The translations under genes were made by a program, and so were the position numbers. The notes below the pieces were generated by a model, which was not told the origin of the DNA, did no database searches, and saw nothing but the letters and a program-made list of their open reading frames with translations. Shown here piece by piece: positions 45,291 through 54,037 of a stretch of 64,000 bases of DNA. Positions within the stretch are counted from its first letter, which is position 1, and each line of letters opens with the position of its first letter. Source of the DNA: Clostridia bacterium (lineage in GTDB: Bacteria; Bacillota; Clostridia; Oscillospirales; CAG-272); the NCBI GenBank assembly GCA_017461385.1, contig JAFTXZ010000008.1:124001-188000 (forward strand), written 5' to 3'.

Positions 45291-45968
45291 ATGGTTAAGC
45301 TTGGTAATGACTGGGACTCTATTTTGAAAAATGAGTTTCAAAAGGAGTACTACCTTAAAATCAGAGCTTTCTTAAAAAACGAATATACCACAAGGACTAT
45401 TTTCCCATCAATGCACGATATCTTCAACGCCTTGAAATATACCTCTTATGAGGGAACGCGTGTGGTAATTTTAGGGCAAGACCCTTATCACGAGATAGGT
45501 CAAGCCCATGGTCTTTCCTTTTCGGTTTTGAAGGGAGTTAAGATTCCACCTTCGCTTGTAAATATTTACAAGGAATTAAAAAGCGACATTGGCATGGAAA
45601 TTCCTTGCCACGGTGAGCTTACCTCTTGGGCAAGGCAGGGCGTTTTGCTATTGAATGCTACACTTACGGTAAGACAGGGATTAGCTAATAGTCATCAAAA
45701 TATTGGCTGGTCCATTTTCACAGACGAAATTATTAAAAGGCTAAACGACTCCCCTAACCCTGTGGTATTTATTCTTTGGGGCGGAAATGCAAGAAGCAAA
45801 AAGAAGTATATTACAAATCCCAGACACTTAATTATAGAATCAGCGCATCCATCGCCCTTATCTGCTTACAACGGCTTTTTTGGTTCGAAGCCCTTTTCAC
45901 GTGCAAACGATTTCCTTATCAAAAATGGTCGTGAGCCTATAAACTGGAATAGTATAAATGAAAATTAA
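45291..45968 (+). CDS. ung: Uracil-DNA glycosylase, family 1
   Basis: Removes uracil from DNA. 225 residues with the catalytic Asp64 in GQDPYH, His186 in HPSPLS and the [11 protein letters not shown] segment near residue 117. It starts after AAGGAGAAT and has its own promoter and terminator. Confidence 0.95.
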   Translation: MVKLGNDWDSILKNEFQKEYYLKIRAFLKNEYTTRTIFPSMHDIFNALKYTSYEGTRVVILGQDPYHEIGQAHGLSFSVLKGVKIPPSLVNIYKELKSDIGMEIPCHGELTSWARQGVLLLNATLTVRQGLANSHQNIGWSIFTDEIIKRLNDSPNPVVFILWGGNARSKKKYITNPRHLIIESAHPSPLSAYNGFFGSKPFSRANDFLIKNGREPINWNSINEN

Positions 45969-45998
45969 AAAATCCTAGCCACGCGCTAGGATTTTTTA
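45967..45998. terminator. Bidirectional terminator between ung and bioY
   Basis: AATCCTAGC and GCTAGGATT around CACGC, with an A-run before and T-run after. Confidence 0.9.
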
Positions 45999-46504
45999 AT
46001 TATTTTATTTAGTGATTTTGTCGTTATAAATGCAAGGATTGTTAAGACAATATCCTTCAAAAGAAATGGCAGAGATACCGTCAAAAGTGAGCTTAAAAAA
46101 TCAAGCCTTGCTATGAGTGAATATTGAAGTATCCCCATAAGATGGCATAGCAACACACCCACAATTCCAAAAATCCAGCTATGTCTAAGCTCGCGTCCTA
46201 AGGAGCAAAGCAGGCATAGAGGTATAAAGCCGAAAATAAAGCCTCCTGTATATCCTAAAAGATACGCAAATCCCCCTTGAAACGAGGCAAATATTGGTAT
46301 TCCTATGGCACCTAGGGCTAAATATACTAGTATAACAATTATTGATTTTTTTGCCCTTAGATAGTAGCCAATAAGAGAAACTGCATATATTTGCAAGGTA
46401 ATTGGAACAAGGCTTGGGAGTGGTATGGCGATTTGAGATAGAACAGCAAGCAGGGCAACTAGTAGAGCTATCCTTGCAAGCTCCCTTATTCTTTTTGATT
46501 TCAT
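45986..46504 (-). CDS. bioY: Biotin ECF transporter S component
   Basis: 172-residue membrane protein with about six hydrophobic segments and the BioY pattern VPITLQIYAVSLIGYYL followed by GFAYLLGYTGGFIFGF. BioY binds biotin and works alone or with the shared ECF energy module, which is not in the window. The start overlaps the birA stop (ATGA), so it is the second gene of a biotin-responsive operon. Confidence 0.92.
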   Translation of the reverse strand: MKSKRIRELARIALLVALLAVLSQIAIPLPSLVPITLQIYAVSLIGYYLRAKKSIIVILVYLALGAIGIPIFASFQGGFAYLLGYTGGFIFGFIPLCLLCSLGRELRHSWIFGIVGVLLCHLMGILQYSLIARLDFLSSLLTVSLPFLLKDIVLTILAFITTKSLNKIIKKS

Positions 46505-47469
46505 TTTGCTCTCGCCCTTGCCTCGCCTGAATTGAAGCTTTTTATACCTTGGCTTGTTTCCAGTACTAAATTGGCATTTTTATCTATGTCAACGACCTTG
46601 CCAACAGTTATACTTTCACCCACCCGCACCTCAACGCATTTGCCCATAAGCATTGATTTTTTACGGTACTTTTCTATATAGGACTTCTTTTCTATTTCCT
46701 TGTAACCCTTAAAAAAGCGATCAATTATTTTGGCGCAAAGAATTGATTTATAGTCCTGTGGGCACTTGCCCTGTTCAAATATTGAGGTTGCAATTTTTTC
46801 TATATCCTTATGAAAGCCATTTTTTGGTGGGGTGATATTTATACCTATGCCCAAAATTGCGTATTGCAGACTTGAGGTTTCAAAATCCAAGGACGCCTCA
46901 GTTAGGATTCCACAAGCCTTTCTTTCATTTATATATATATCATTTACCCATTTTATCTGGCATTCTATGCCGCTGGTTTCCTCTATTGCCTCTAAAACCG
47001 AAACGGCACCTAGGGCTGTTATTCCCACACACTCGCTTGCAGGAAGCTGAGGCTTTAATATAATAGACATATAAAGTCCATTTTCGCTATCTGAAATAAA
47101 GCTACGCCCCATTCTACCCTTACCTGCGCTTTGTCGCTTAGCTATTACTATATCACCCTCTTTGCCACCATTTTGGGCAAGTTCCTTTGCCTTGGTGTTT
47201 GTCGAGGGAAGCTCATCATATATAAATATGTTGTGCTTTCCATTCAGATGCTTTAAGATTGAAGCCTCAGAAAAAAGCTCCACCCTACTTTCCAGCCTAT
47301 AGCCTGCGCTAGCATAAGAGGAGATTTTATAGCCATCATTCTTTAATGCCTTAATGCTTTTCCACACTGCATTTCTGGATATTGAAAGTACTCTTGCGAT
47401 TTCCTCACCTGACACGCATTTGTCAAGGCTACTATTTAGTATTTCAAGTATTCTTTCCTTTGTATTCAT
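46501..47469 (-). CDS. birA: Biotin ligase and biotin operon repressor
   Basis: 322 residues, bifunctional type. Residues 1-60 form a winged helix-turn-helix (VSGEEIARVLSISRNAVWKSI), and the rest is the ligase with STNTKAKEL, the GKGRMGRSF biotinyl-AMP loop and IKWVNDIYI. It biotinylates carboxylase carrier proteins and, when loaded with biotinyl-AMP, represses. Its own upstream region carries a matching operator, so autoregulation of birA-bioY is likely. Start follows GAAGGAGG. Confidence 0.94.
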   Translation of the reverse strand: MNTKERILEILNSSLDKCVSGEEIARVLSISRNAVWKSIKALKNDGYKISSYASAGYRLESRVELFSEASILKHLNGKHNIFIYDELPSTNTKAKELAQNGGKEGDIVIAKRQSAGKGRMGRSFISDSENGLYMSIILKPQLPASECVGITALGAVSVLEAIEETSGIECQIKWVNDIYINERKACGILTEASLDFETSSLQYAILGIGINITPPKNGFHKDIEKIATSIFEQGKCPQDYKSILCAKIIDRFFKGYKEIEKKSYIEKYRKKSMLMGKCVEVRVGESITVGKVVDIDKNANLVLETSQGIKSFNSGEARARAK

Positions 47470-47482
47470 ACCAGCCTCCTTC

Positions 47483-47511
47483 TGTCAACCTTAAATCTAT
47501 TCAGGTTGACA
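47483..47511 (-). promoter_or_regulatory. BirA operator
   Basis: TGTCAACCT (47483-47491) and AGGTTGACA (47503-47511) form a perfect inverted repeat with an 11-base gap. This matches the BirA site style (TGTAAACC, about 13-15 bases, GGTTTACA) with one change per arm. It lies between a TATATT-like -10 and the start codon, over the expected transcription start. Confidence 0.8.
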
Positions 47512-47523
47512 ATATAGATAAAG

Positions 47524-47551
47524 GAAAACGGACCAAAAATAGTCCGTTTTC
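47524..47551 (-). terminator. Terminator of the LCP-like gene
   Basis: GAAAACGGAC and GTCCGTTTTC around an 8-base loop, with CTTTAT after it on the minus strand. Confidence 0.75.
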
Positions 47552-47560
47552 TTTTATTAA

Positions 47561-48724
47561 TTATTCAATACCGTAAAGAGCCTTGAGAAGATTTGCTCTC
47601 TCTGTAGCGTAGTCGCAACCAGAAACGTTTGGATACAAGAATTCGATTCCGTCATCACCGATTGTCTCGCTTGTGCCGATTTCTGCAGCTGCATTCATAG
47701 ACATTTGAATGAGCGCGCTGAAGTCTTCTCTTGGAACTGAAGCTGTAACGGAGCCTGAAGCGCCATTTACAAGATTAACAAATCCACCGATGCCCTGTGA
47801 AAGAAGTGCTGGGAGGTAAGCCTCTACAACGTTCTTAAGAGCTGTTGACTTGTTATCGCCAAAGGACTTGAGGTAAGCAATTGTTTGGTCACCTGTAAGA
47901 GCAATCTTACCCTCTGCAAGTGTAACGTCTGCAATCTTAGCATCCTTATACTTATCAAACTTGTTAAGCTCAGCAATAATTGCATTTGTTGCATCTACTG
48001 TTGCTTGATCGCCAGCAACTGAAAGTGAACCAGTGCTATTGATGCTATTTGCGATTACGTCATAGCCAAGTGCTGCATATCCGTTTACGTCAACACCGTA
48101 GTTCTCTTGAATTGTTCTAGCAAGTAGTGGAAGACCACCCCAGTAGTAAGCATGGCCAAGAGGTCCAACCTTACCGTCAGTTGCAACTGTTGGTATGTAA
48201 ACAAGTGTTGAGTTTGTAAGTGTTGCATAAGAAACCTTCTTTGTATTTGAGTCGAAGGTCATAAGAATGATTGTACCAAGTGTGTCATTTTCAGTTAGGT
48301 TATTGATACCTGCAAGAATGTATGTATAAACACCATCCTTTGCCACAACGTTGCTTGATGCGTTTGCATAGTTTTCAAGAGCATCAACATATTGATCGTG
48401 TAGGTATCTTGCCCACCACGCATCTGTCTCAATTGCTGTGTAGAACTTATTTTCCTCAGGATACTTGGTTGCAAAAGCATCAGGGGCAATTGTTGCTGAT
48501 GCATTATTAATATCTACCTCTGGGAAGTTGCCAGCCATATTATCTATCATTGCGTTGATAATAAGTACAGCGAAAACTACCACGATAAGAGCAATTAGAA
48601 TGCCCATAAATACCTTTCTGTATGGGAAGCTCTTCTGCTCGTCTGCTGTCTTTTCAACAAGCTTTGCTTTATTTTCAATCTCGCTATTTGCGGATCTTTC
48701 TCTTCTTTCATCAATGTTACCCAT
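47561..48724 (-). CDS. LytR-CpsA-Psr-fold membrane protein with degenerate active site
   Basis: 387 residues: a 35-residue cytoplasmic tail, one membrane segment at about 38-62 and an extracellular domain. That domain follows the LCP plan: ILAGINNL, TIILMTFDSNTKKVSYATL, GGLPLLARTIQENYGVDVNGY and LTGDQTIAYLKSFGD. Active LCP enzymes attach teichoic acids or capsule to peptidoglycan. They have a GxD, an RxDT and a PRDT motif plus later arginines; here these read GIN, LGT and TNST and the later arginines are absent. It is probably catalytically inactive or changed. It is a single-gene unit with a consensus promoter. Confidence 0.7.
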   Translation of the reverse strand: MGNIDERRERSANSEIENKAKLVEKTADEQKSFPYRKVFMGILIALIVVVFAVLIINAMIDNMAGNFPEVDINNASATIAPDAFATKYPEENKFYTAIETDAWWARYLHDQYVDALENYANASSNVVAKDGVYTYILAGINNLTENDTLGTIILMTFDSNTKKVSYATLTNSTLVYIPTVATDGKVGPLGHAYYWGGLPLLARTIQENYGVDVNGYAALGYDVIANSINSTGSLSVAGDQATVDATNAIIAELNKFDKYKDAKIADVTLAEGKIALTGDQTIAYLKSFGDNKSTALKNVVEAYLPALLSQGIGGFVNLVNGASGSVTASVPREDFSALIQMSMNAAAEIGTSETIGDDGIEFLYPNVSGCDYATERANLLKALYGIE

Positions 48725-48767
48725 TATGAAAAACCTCCTTGATTGAATACCATAGTTTTATATACTA

Positions 48768-48796
48768 ATTGTATATCAAAATATTATTGTTGTCAA
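48768..48796 (-). promoter_or_regulatory. Promoter of the LCP-like gene
   Basis: Minus strand TTGACA (48796-48791), 17-base spacer, TACAAT (48773-48768). Confidence 0.8.
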
Positions 48797-48847
48797 CACT
48801 TTTTTTCTTTTTATGGCAAAAATATTTGTATATAAGGCGTTTTTTTG

Positions 48848-49861
48848 CTAATTAAACAGATGATTGTAGGATTTTTTTGAAAACTCCTTCAAAAAATATA
48901 CCGTATCCATATCAACTGAAATTGTTTTCCCATTTAGATATGACAGCTCATCATCCACGTCTAAAAAGGTAAGCTTGTATGAGCATAATGCCTGATATTT
49001 ATAGCCTAATCTTTTATCCTTTTCTATATGTCCGTACTTTCCGTCACCGAGCAAGGGGAAGCCAACAAAGGAAAGGTGCGCCCTTATTTGATGCGTTCTT
49101 CCCGTAACAAGCTCAACCTCCAGCAAGGATATATCAAGCCTAGGATTGTAATCAATTACAGTGTATTTTGTAATGATTTTCTTTGAGCCCCTTGCTTCCC
49201 TTTCGTATATGCGCACGGAGTTAGTCCTTGAGTCCTTTACGTGAAAAGCAACAAGAGTATCCTCCGCTTTTGGAAGCTTGCCATGAACTGCACAAAGATA
49301 CCTTTTTACAAGGTTATTTTCTCTGATTCTTTCGTTTATTGAACGAAGTGAGGCTGAGGTTTTTGCAGAAATAACCATTCCACAGGTGTTTCTGTCAATT
49401 CTATTGCAAAGCGCTGGTGCAAAGGAGCTTTCCTCCTTTGGCTTATACTCGCCCTTTTGTGCAAGATATGCTTGAATATGGTATATCAGCGTATTTCGGT
49501 CGCTTGCGCTTCCCTCTCCGCTTGTTTTGCCATCTCCATCACCACTATGCACTAAAACCCCTGTAGGCTTATTTACAATTAAAACCTCATCGTCCTCATA
49601 AGCTACATTGATTTCAGGCTTGATGGTATAAAGCTCACTTGAAGCAATTTTGTCGGAAAACAGCTCCTCAGAAAGAAACATTTGAACCGTATCTCCCTCT
49701 TGCAAAACCTGCTTCTGCTCTGCCCTTTTTCTGTTGACCTTGATTTTTTTAAGTCTTATAGACTTATACATTAAGGACAGAGGGATTCCCTTAACTGCCT
49801 TTTGCACAAATTTATCAAGGCGTTGACCTGCGTCGTTTTTATTTATCTTAAACTCTCTCAT
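48848..49861 (-). CDS. RluA-family 23S rRNA/tRNA pseudouridine synthase
   Basis: 337 residues. An S4 RNA-binding domain (about 10-65, DAGQRLDKFVQKAV) precedes the synthase domain with the catalytic Asp in NRIDRNTCGMVISAKT near residue 165 and GRTHQIRAHL near residue 263. Standard enzymes read HRLDRDTSG; here N replaces H, as in some RluC-like members. The ATG at 49861 follows AAAGGA. The uridine target cannot be deduced. Confidence 0.88.
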   Translation of the reverse strand: MREFKINKNDAGQRLDKFVQKAVKGIPLSLMYKSIRLKKIKVNRKRAEQKQVLQEGDTVQMFLSEELFSDKIASSELYTIKPEINVAYEDDEVLIVNKPTGVLVHSGDGDGKTSGEGSASDRNTLIYHIQAYLAQKGEYKPKEESSFAPALCNRIDRNTCGMVISAKTSASLRSINERIRENNLVKRYLCAVHGKLPKAEDTLVAFHVKDSRTNSVRIYEREARGSKKIITKYTVIDYNPRLDISLLEVELVTGRTHQIRAHLSFVGFPLLGDGKYGHIEKDKRLGYKYQALCSYKLTFLDVDDELSYLNGKTISVDMDTVYFLKEFSKKSYNHLFN

Positions 49862-49940
49862 TTTCAACCATTCCTTTGTGTTTATTCTACCATTTTATAC
49901 GAAATTTTTCAAGGTTATTTCGATTTTTTTGCTTTTTTAA

Positions 49941-49969
49941 TTTACATAAATGAAAAAGTGTGATAAAAT
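49941..49969 (+). promoter_or_regulatory. Promoter of mtaB
   Basis: TTTACA (49941-49946), 17-base spacer, TAAAAT (49964-49969), 26 bases before the ATG. Confidence 0.65.
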
Positions 49970-49995
49970 AAACCAAAAAGACCTAGGAGGTTAAA

Positions 49996-51303
49996 ATGAA
50001 TAAGAATATTTCTGCTACTGTTTTAACCCTTGGGTGTAGGGTTAATCAATATGAAAGCGATTACATAATGGAGGAGCTTGACCGTCTTGGAGTTGAAATT
50101 ACCCCTCACGGCAAGGAGTGTGATATTTGTATTATCAACACCTGCTCCGTTACTGCAGAAAGCGACAGAAAATCCCGTCAGACAATAAGGAAATGCATTA
50201 AGGATTCACCTAATGCGGTAATTATTGTTACCGGATGCTTTTCTCAAATTAACCCAGAGCAAGCAAGCTCTATTGAAGGTGTACACTACGTGTGCGGTAA
50301 TAATATAAAATCGCAAATTCCTAAAATCGCCCTTGAGCTTTTGGAAAAGCGTGGGGCTTGTGTTACAAGCATGGGCTCAATTTATGATGGGAAATTTGAC
50401 GTAATGGGTGTTGGTGCTCCTATCACCAGAACGCGTGCATTTATAAAAATTGAAGACGGATGTGATTCAAAATGCGCCTACTGTATTATTCCTAAGGCAA
50501 GAGGCTCTGTTCGCTCCAACTCCTGTGAAAACATAACAAACGAGGTTAAAAAAATTGCCGAGCAGGGCTGTGTTGAGGTTGTTTTAACAGGAATTGTAAC
50601 TGCCTCCTATGGAAAGGACCTGAAAAACGGCTTTGGTCTTGCAGAGCTAATTAAAGAGGTTTCCAAAATAGAAGGGATTGAAAGAATCCGTCTTGGCTCT
50701 CTTGACCCCAGCTCAATTACCAAGGATTTTGTAGATAAGATTAAGGGAATTAAGAAGCTAATGCCTCATTTTCACCTTTCTATGCAGAGTGGCTGTACAA
50801 GAACTCTTAATTCTATGAGAAGAAAATACAGCATTGATATGGCAAGAGCTGGCATTAGATATTTGAAGGAACGTATTCCTGACCTTATGCTATCTGCCGA
50901 CGTAATAACAGGCTTTCCTGGTGAAAGCGATGAGGATTTTTCTGAAACGCTTAAGTTCTTTTATGAGGAAAAGTTTTGGCACCTACATATTTTCCCTTAC
51001 TCTATTCGCAAGGGCACAGAGGCCTCTCTTATGAAAAATCAAGTGCCCGACCCTGTTAAAAAGGAAAGACTAAAAGCGCTTCAGGCTCAGCAAGCGCAGA
51101 TTAAAGAGGAGCTTGTAAAAAAATACACAGATGGATACGAGACTTCCGTTTTGTTTGAAACCTTTGATGGTGAATTTGTATATGGACACACACCAAATTT
51201 CATAGAGGTTAAGGCTCCAGCTGGCGAGTCCTTTAGTGGCAAGCTCAAGGCAGTTAGGCTACTTGGATATGAAAATGAATATTTGATTGGGGAGATAATA
51301 TAA
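49996..51303 (+). CDS. mtaB: tRNA t6A37 methylthiotransferase
   Basis: Radical SAM enzyme that converts t6A37 to ms2t6A37. 435 residues. The N-terminal UPF0004 domain has cluster cysteines C14, C50 and C81. The radical SAM motif CxxxCxxC is C156, C160 and C163. A C-terminal TRAM-like region ends the protein. The LGCRVNQYES opening is characteristic of MtaB as opposed to MiaB. It uses the product of the TsaB/TsaE pathway also encoded in the window. Starts after CTAGGAGG. Confidence 0.92.
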   Translation: MNKNISATVLTLGCRVNQYESDYIMEELDRLGVEITPHGKECDICIINTCSVTAESDRKSRQTIRKCIKDSPNAVIIVTGCFSQINPEQASSIEGVHYVCGNNIKSQIPKIALELLEKRGACVTSMGSIYDGKFDVMGVGAPITRTRAFIKIEDGCDSKCAYCIIPKARGSVRSNSCENITNEVKKIAEQGCVEVVLTGIVTASYGKDLKNGFGLAELIKEVSKIEGIERIRLGSLDPSSITKDFVDKIKGIKKLMPHFHLSMQSGCTRTLNSMRRKYSIDMARAGIRYLKERIPDLMLSADVITGFPGESDEDFSETLKFFYEEKFWHLHIFPYSIRKGTEASLMKNQVPDPVKKERLKALQAQQAQIKEELVKKYTDGYETSVLFETFDGEFVYGHTPNFIEVKAPAGESFSGKLKAVRLLGYENEYLIGEII

Positions 51304-51333
51304 AAAGCTTACGTATTTAGACGTAAGCTTTTT
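51302..51333. terminator. Bidirectional terminator after mtaB
   Basis: AAAAGCTTACGT and ACGTAAGCTTTT around ATTTAG, with T-runs in both directions. Confidence 0.9.
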
Positions 51334-51337
51334 GCTT

Positions 51338-51571
51338 TTATTTTCCTTGTCGTTTATTCATTAGCTTTTTGATAAATGGTCGCACTAAAAACACAAATAC
51401 AAGTGCAACTAGCGTAGCTAGGATAAATTGCCAATAAAGTGGAATTGGAGCAAGTGCAGTAACAAGTGAGGTTATGCCAGTGCCAATAGCTATACTACCT
51501 GCCACAAGACGAGTAATAGCTATTTCTACTACTAAAAATCCAATTGTTAAGGCAAGCCAAAACCATTCCAT
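51338..51571 (-). CDS. Short NfeD-like membrane protein
   Basis: 77 residues with three hydrophobic segments (about 3-18, 24-42 and 46-66) and a basic tail. The pattern matches the membrane part of NfeD proteins (WLALTIGFLVVEI, a GIG-x-TSLVTAL segment, then FLVRPFIKKL). The soluble OB-fold that normally follows is absent, so it is a short form. NfeD proteins usually partner with SPFH-family proteins, none of which is present here. Confidence 0.6.
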   Translation of the reverse strand: MEWFWLALTIGFLVVEIAITRLVAGSIAIGTGITSLVTALAPIPLYWQFILATLVALVFVFLVRPFIKKLMNKRQGK

Positions 51572-51582
51572 CCTAAAATCTC

Positions 51583-52620
51583 CTATACGTAAGCAGGTTT
51601 CTTTTTTGTTTTTTCCATTTGCGCTTGGTATATTTCCATATTTTGAGCTAAGCAGATTTCCTTTGAATACTTCAAAACGTCGTATTTGCGCTCAGCCTCG
51701 CTACATTTTGAAAGCGCAATTTTTAGTCCGTCCTTTTTCTTAAGTGAAAAAAGCGAATCATTATCAAGCAAATCCACGTGTCCCTTTATTCGTGATGCCA
51801 AAATTGGCTTTCCAAAATGCATTGCCTCAAGAACATTAAAGGGCAAGCCCTCTATTTTAGAGGCAGACACGTACACACTAGCCCTTTGAATATAGCTAGA
51901 AACGTCGGCTTGATAGCCTGTTATAAAGACTCTGCCTGATAGATTGTTTCTTTTAATGAGCTTTTCTAGCCTTGGTCTTTCACCACCGTCGCCCACCAAA
52001 ATCAAACGATGCTCTGGCAAATTCTTTATCGCTCTTATCAAATATGCTTGATTTTTCCTCTTACTAAGCTCACCGACAAACACAAGTGTTTTTTCTTCCT
52101 TGTCAATTTCTCTTCTTGCCAGCTTGGAAAAATCTATGCCAATTCCGTTAATTTTAGACACTCCATCAAGAGAAAGCTTATTTTTCGTGGCAATTTCATA
52201 ATCCTCATCATTCATAACTACGATATGGTCCGTTTGCTTTTTTGTAATTTTTTCACAGAGCAAATATATCGCATTATGCAGAGGCGAGAAGCCCTTTCCA
52301 AACAAATATCCATGCACCGTGTTCACTACGCGTGGGCGCTTCTTTATACCCTTAAGGGCAAGTCGCACAAAAAATGCACAAAGTGATGTATGTAGAAAGA
52401 TTATATCGAAATTTTCTTCTTTTATAATAGCCTTTATTCTCTTAACTAAGGAAAAATTTTTGACTGACAGAGTGCTTTTTTCAAATTCTATATTGAAATC
52501 AGCGCCCTCTCCCCTTGCCATAACGTACACCTGATGCCCCATTTCTTTAAGAGCCTCTATGTATGGCAGGTGAAAATTGTTTATGTGCATCATATTTGAT
52601 GCAGAAATAAGTATTTTCAT
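51583..52620 (-). CDS. Glycosyltransferase family 4
   Basis: 345 residues, GT-B fold. The N-terminal acceptor domain begins with MKILISASNMMHINNFHLP. The C-terminal donor domain has LVFVGELSKRKNQ, LVGDGGERPRLE and the E-x7-E motif in SKIEGLPFNVLEA. It probably adds a sugar to a lipid-linked repeat unit. Its start overlaps the stop of the sugar transferase gene by four bases. Confidence 0.9.
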   Translation of the reverse strand: MKILISASNMMHINNFHLPYIEALKEMGHQVYVMARGEGADFNIEFEKSTLSVKNFSLVKRIKAIIKEENFDIIFLHTSLCAFFVRLALKGIKKRPRVVNTVHGYLFGKGFSPLHNAIYLLCEKITKKQTDHIVVMNDEDYEIATKNKLSLDGVSKINGIGIDFSKLARREIDKEEKTLVFVGELSKRKNQAYLIRAIKNLPEHRLILVGDGGERPRLEKLIKRNNLSGRVFITGYQADVSSYIQRASVYVSASKIEGLPFNVLEAMHFGKPILASRIKGHVDLLDNDSLFSLKKKDGLKIALSKCSEAERKYDVLKYSKEICLAQNMEIYQAQMEKTKKKPAYV

Positions 52621-53987
52621 TTTACGTATTTTTCATTTCTGTTGAACATCTTAAAGGGTGTTATCAAAATAATTTTGATATCACTATAGATTGTCCAGCC
52701 TTCTATGTATTTAATATCTAACTCTATTCTTCTTTCAATAGAAGTATTTCCACGGAAGCCGTAAATTTGAGCAAGCCCTGTAATGCCTGGCTTAACCTGA
52801 TGCTTTACCTTATACATTGGAATAGTTTTTGAATATTCCTCAACGTACTTTGGTATTTCAGGACGTGGTCCCACTATCGACATGCTACCAAACAAAACGT
52901 TAAAGAGCTGTGGTAGCTCATCAATTCCAGTTTTTCTTAAAAAGGTGCCGAACCTTGTTTTTCTAGGGTCATAATCTGTTGTCCATGCAGAGTCGGACAT
53001 TTCGTTTACCTTCATAGAACGGAATTTGTACATTGTGAATTCCTCATTATTTTTGCCTATTCTCTTTTGCTTAAAGATTACAGGTCCCTTTGAGGAAAGC
53101 TTAATGCCTATCATTGCAAAAAGCATAATTGGCAACGTCAAAATAATAAGTATTAGCGAAACGACAATATCAATGCATCTCTTTGCAAATGCATTCACCA
53201 CATTATCAAGAGGAATTGCCCTGGTGTTAATAAGTGGCAGTGTGCCTATCATATCTACCTGACAGGCTGACTTAAAGTATTCAAAGGTTGCAGGAATAAT
53301 CACACTTCTTACGCCATTTTTATCGCAGATATCCAAAAGCCCAAGAATCTCCTCGTTTTCCTTGCCCGTTAATGCAATTACAACCTCGTGTGGCTTCTGC
53401 TCCTTTATAGCCTTATCTAAATCCGTATATTCACCAAGCTTTTTAATCTCACTGGTCTTCTCATTAGTAACACAGCCTACGATGTGGTAGCCCAGATGAG
53501 GATACTCCTCAATTTGATGCTTATATTCTAAGGCTGATGCCCCAGAGCCAACTAGCAAAATTTTCTTTTTGTGCTTTGTTCTCTTTCTTGCAGAATGAAG
53601 AACCTTTATTATTATTGCATTCTTAACAGAGAGTGCAAGCGTTGATAATCCGACAGAAATCAAAGCTATTACCACAAGCTCATCAAGCTTTGAAAAGCAT
53701 GCGATTACAACTATTGATACTCCTAGTATAAGCACATTTGCCATCAAAAGCTTCAAAAGTACCTTATAAAGTCTGGTTAGAAGCCTGGTCGTGTACAAGT
53801 CGAAAAGGAAGTAAACAATAACGCTTATCAAGGAAATGGCAACGGCAATAACAATTGCAGTTCCACCAATTGACATAAGCTCTATTTGCTTCATTATGAG
53901 CAGTGCTAGGCATATTGACGCAAAGTTGAGTAATGCATCAAGCAAGCAATGAAAGCCACTTGATAGAGTTTGACTATTTTGTCCCAT
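52617..53987 (-). CDS. Polyprenyl glycosylphosphotransferase (initiating sugar transferase)
   Basis: 456 residues: four to five membrane segments in the first 130, a cytosolic CoA-binding-like domain, another membrane segment at about 270-295, then the bacterial sugar transferase domain with KRCIDIVVSL, KFRSM, RKTGIDELPQL and VGPRPE. It transfers a sugar 1-phosphate to undecaprenyl phosphate and starts polysaccharide synthesis. The start follows GGAGGTGATA. Confidence 0.92.
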   Translation of the reverse strand: MGQNSQTLSSGFHCLLDALLNFASICLALLIMKQIELMSIGGTAIVIAVAISLISVIVYFLFDLYTTRLLTRLYKVLLKLLMANVLILGVSIVVIACFSKLDELVVIALISVGLSTLALSVKNAIIIKVLHSARKRTKHKKKILLVGSGASALEYKHQIEEYPHLGYHIVGCVTNEKTSEIKKLGEYTDLDKAIKEQKPHEVVIALTGKENEEILGLLDICDKNGVRSVIIPATFEYFKSACQVDMIGTLPLINTRAIPLDNVVNAFAKRCIDIVVSLILIILTLPIMLFAMIGIKLSSKGPVIFKQKRIGKNNEEFTMYKFRSMKVNEMSDSAWTTDYDPRKTRFGTFLRKTGIDELPQLFNVLFGSMSIVGPRPEIPKYVEEYSKTIPMYKVKHQVKPGITGLAQIYGFRGNTSIERRIELDIKYIEGWTIYSDIKIILITPFKMFNRNEKYVK

Positions 53988-54010
53988 CGTATCACCTCCA
54001 ACTAAAAATT

Positions 54011-54037
54011 AAAGCACTAATACCAGATTAGTGCTTT
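54011..54037 (-). terminator. Terminator between the ABC exporter and the sugar transferase
   Basis: AGCACTAAT and ATTAGTGCT around five bases; on the minus strand it is followed by TTAATTTTT. It overlaps the end of the ATPase gene and could reduce read-through. Confidence 0.75.
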
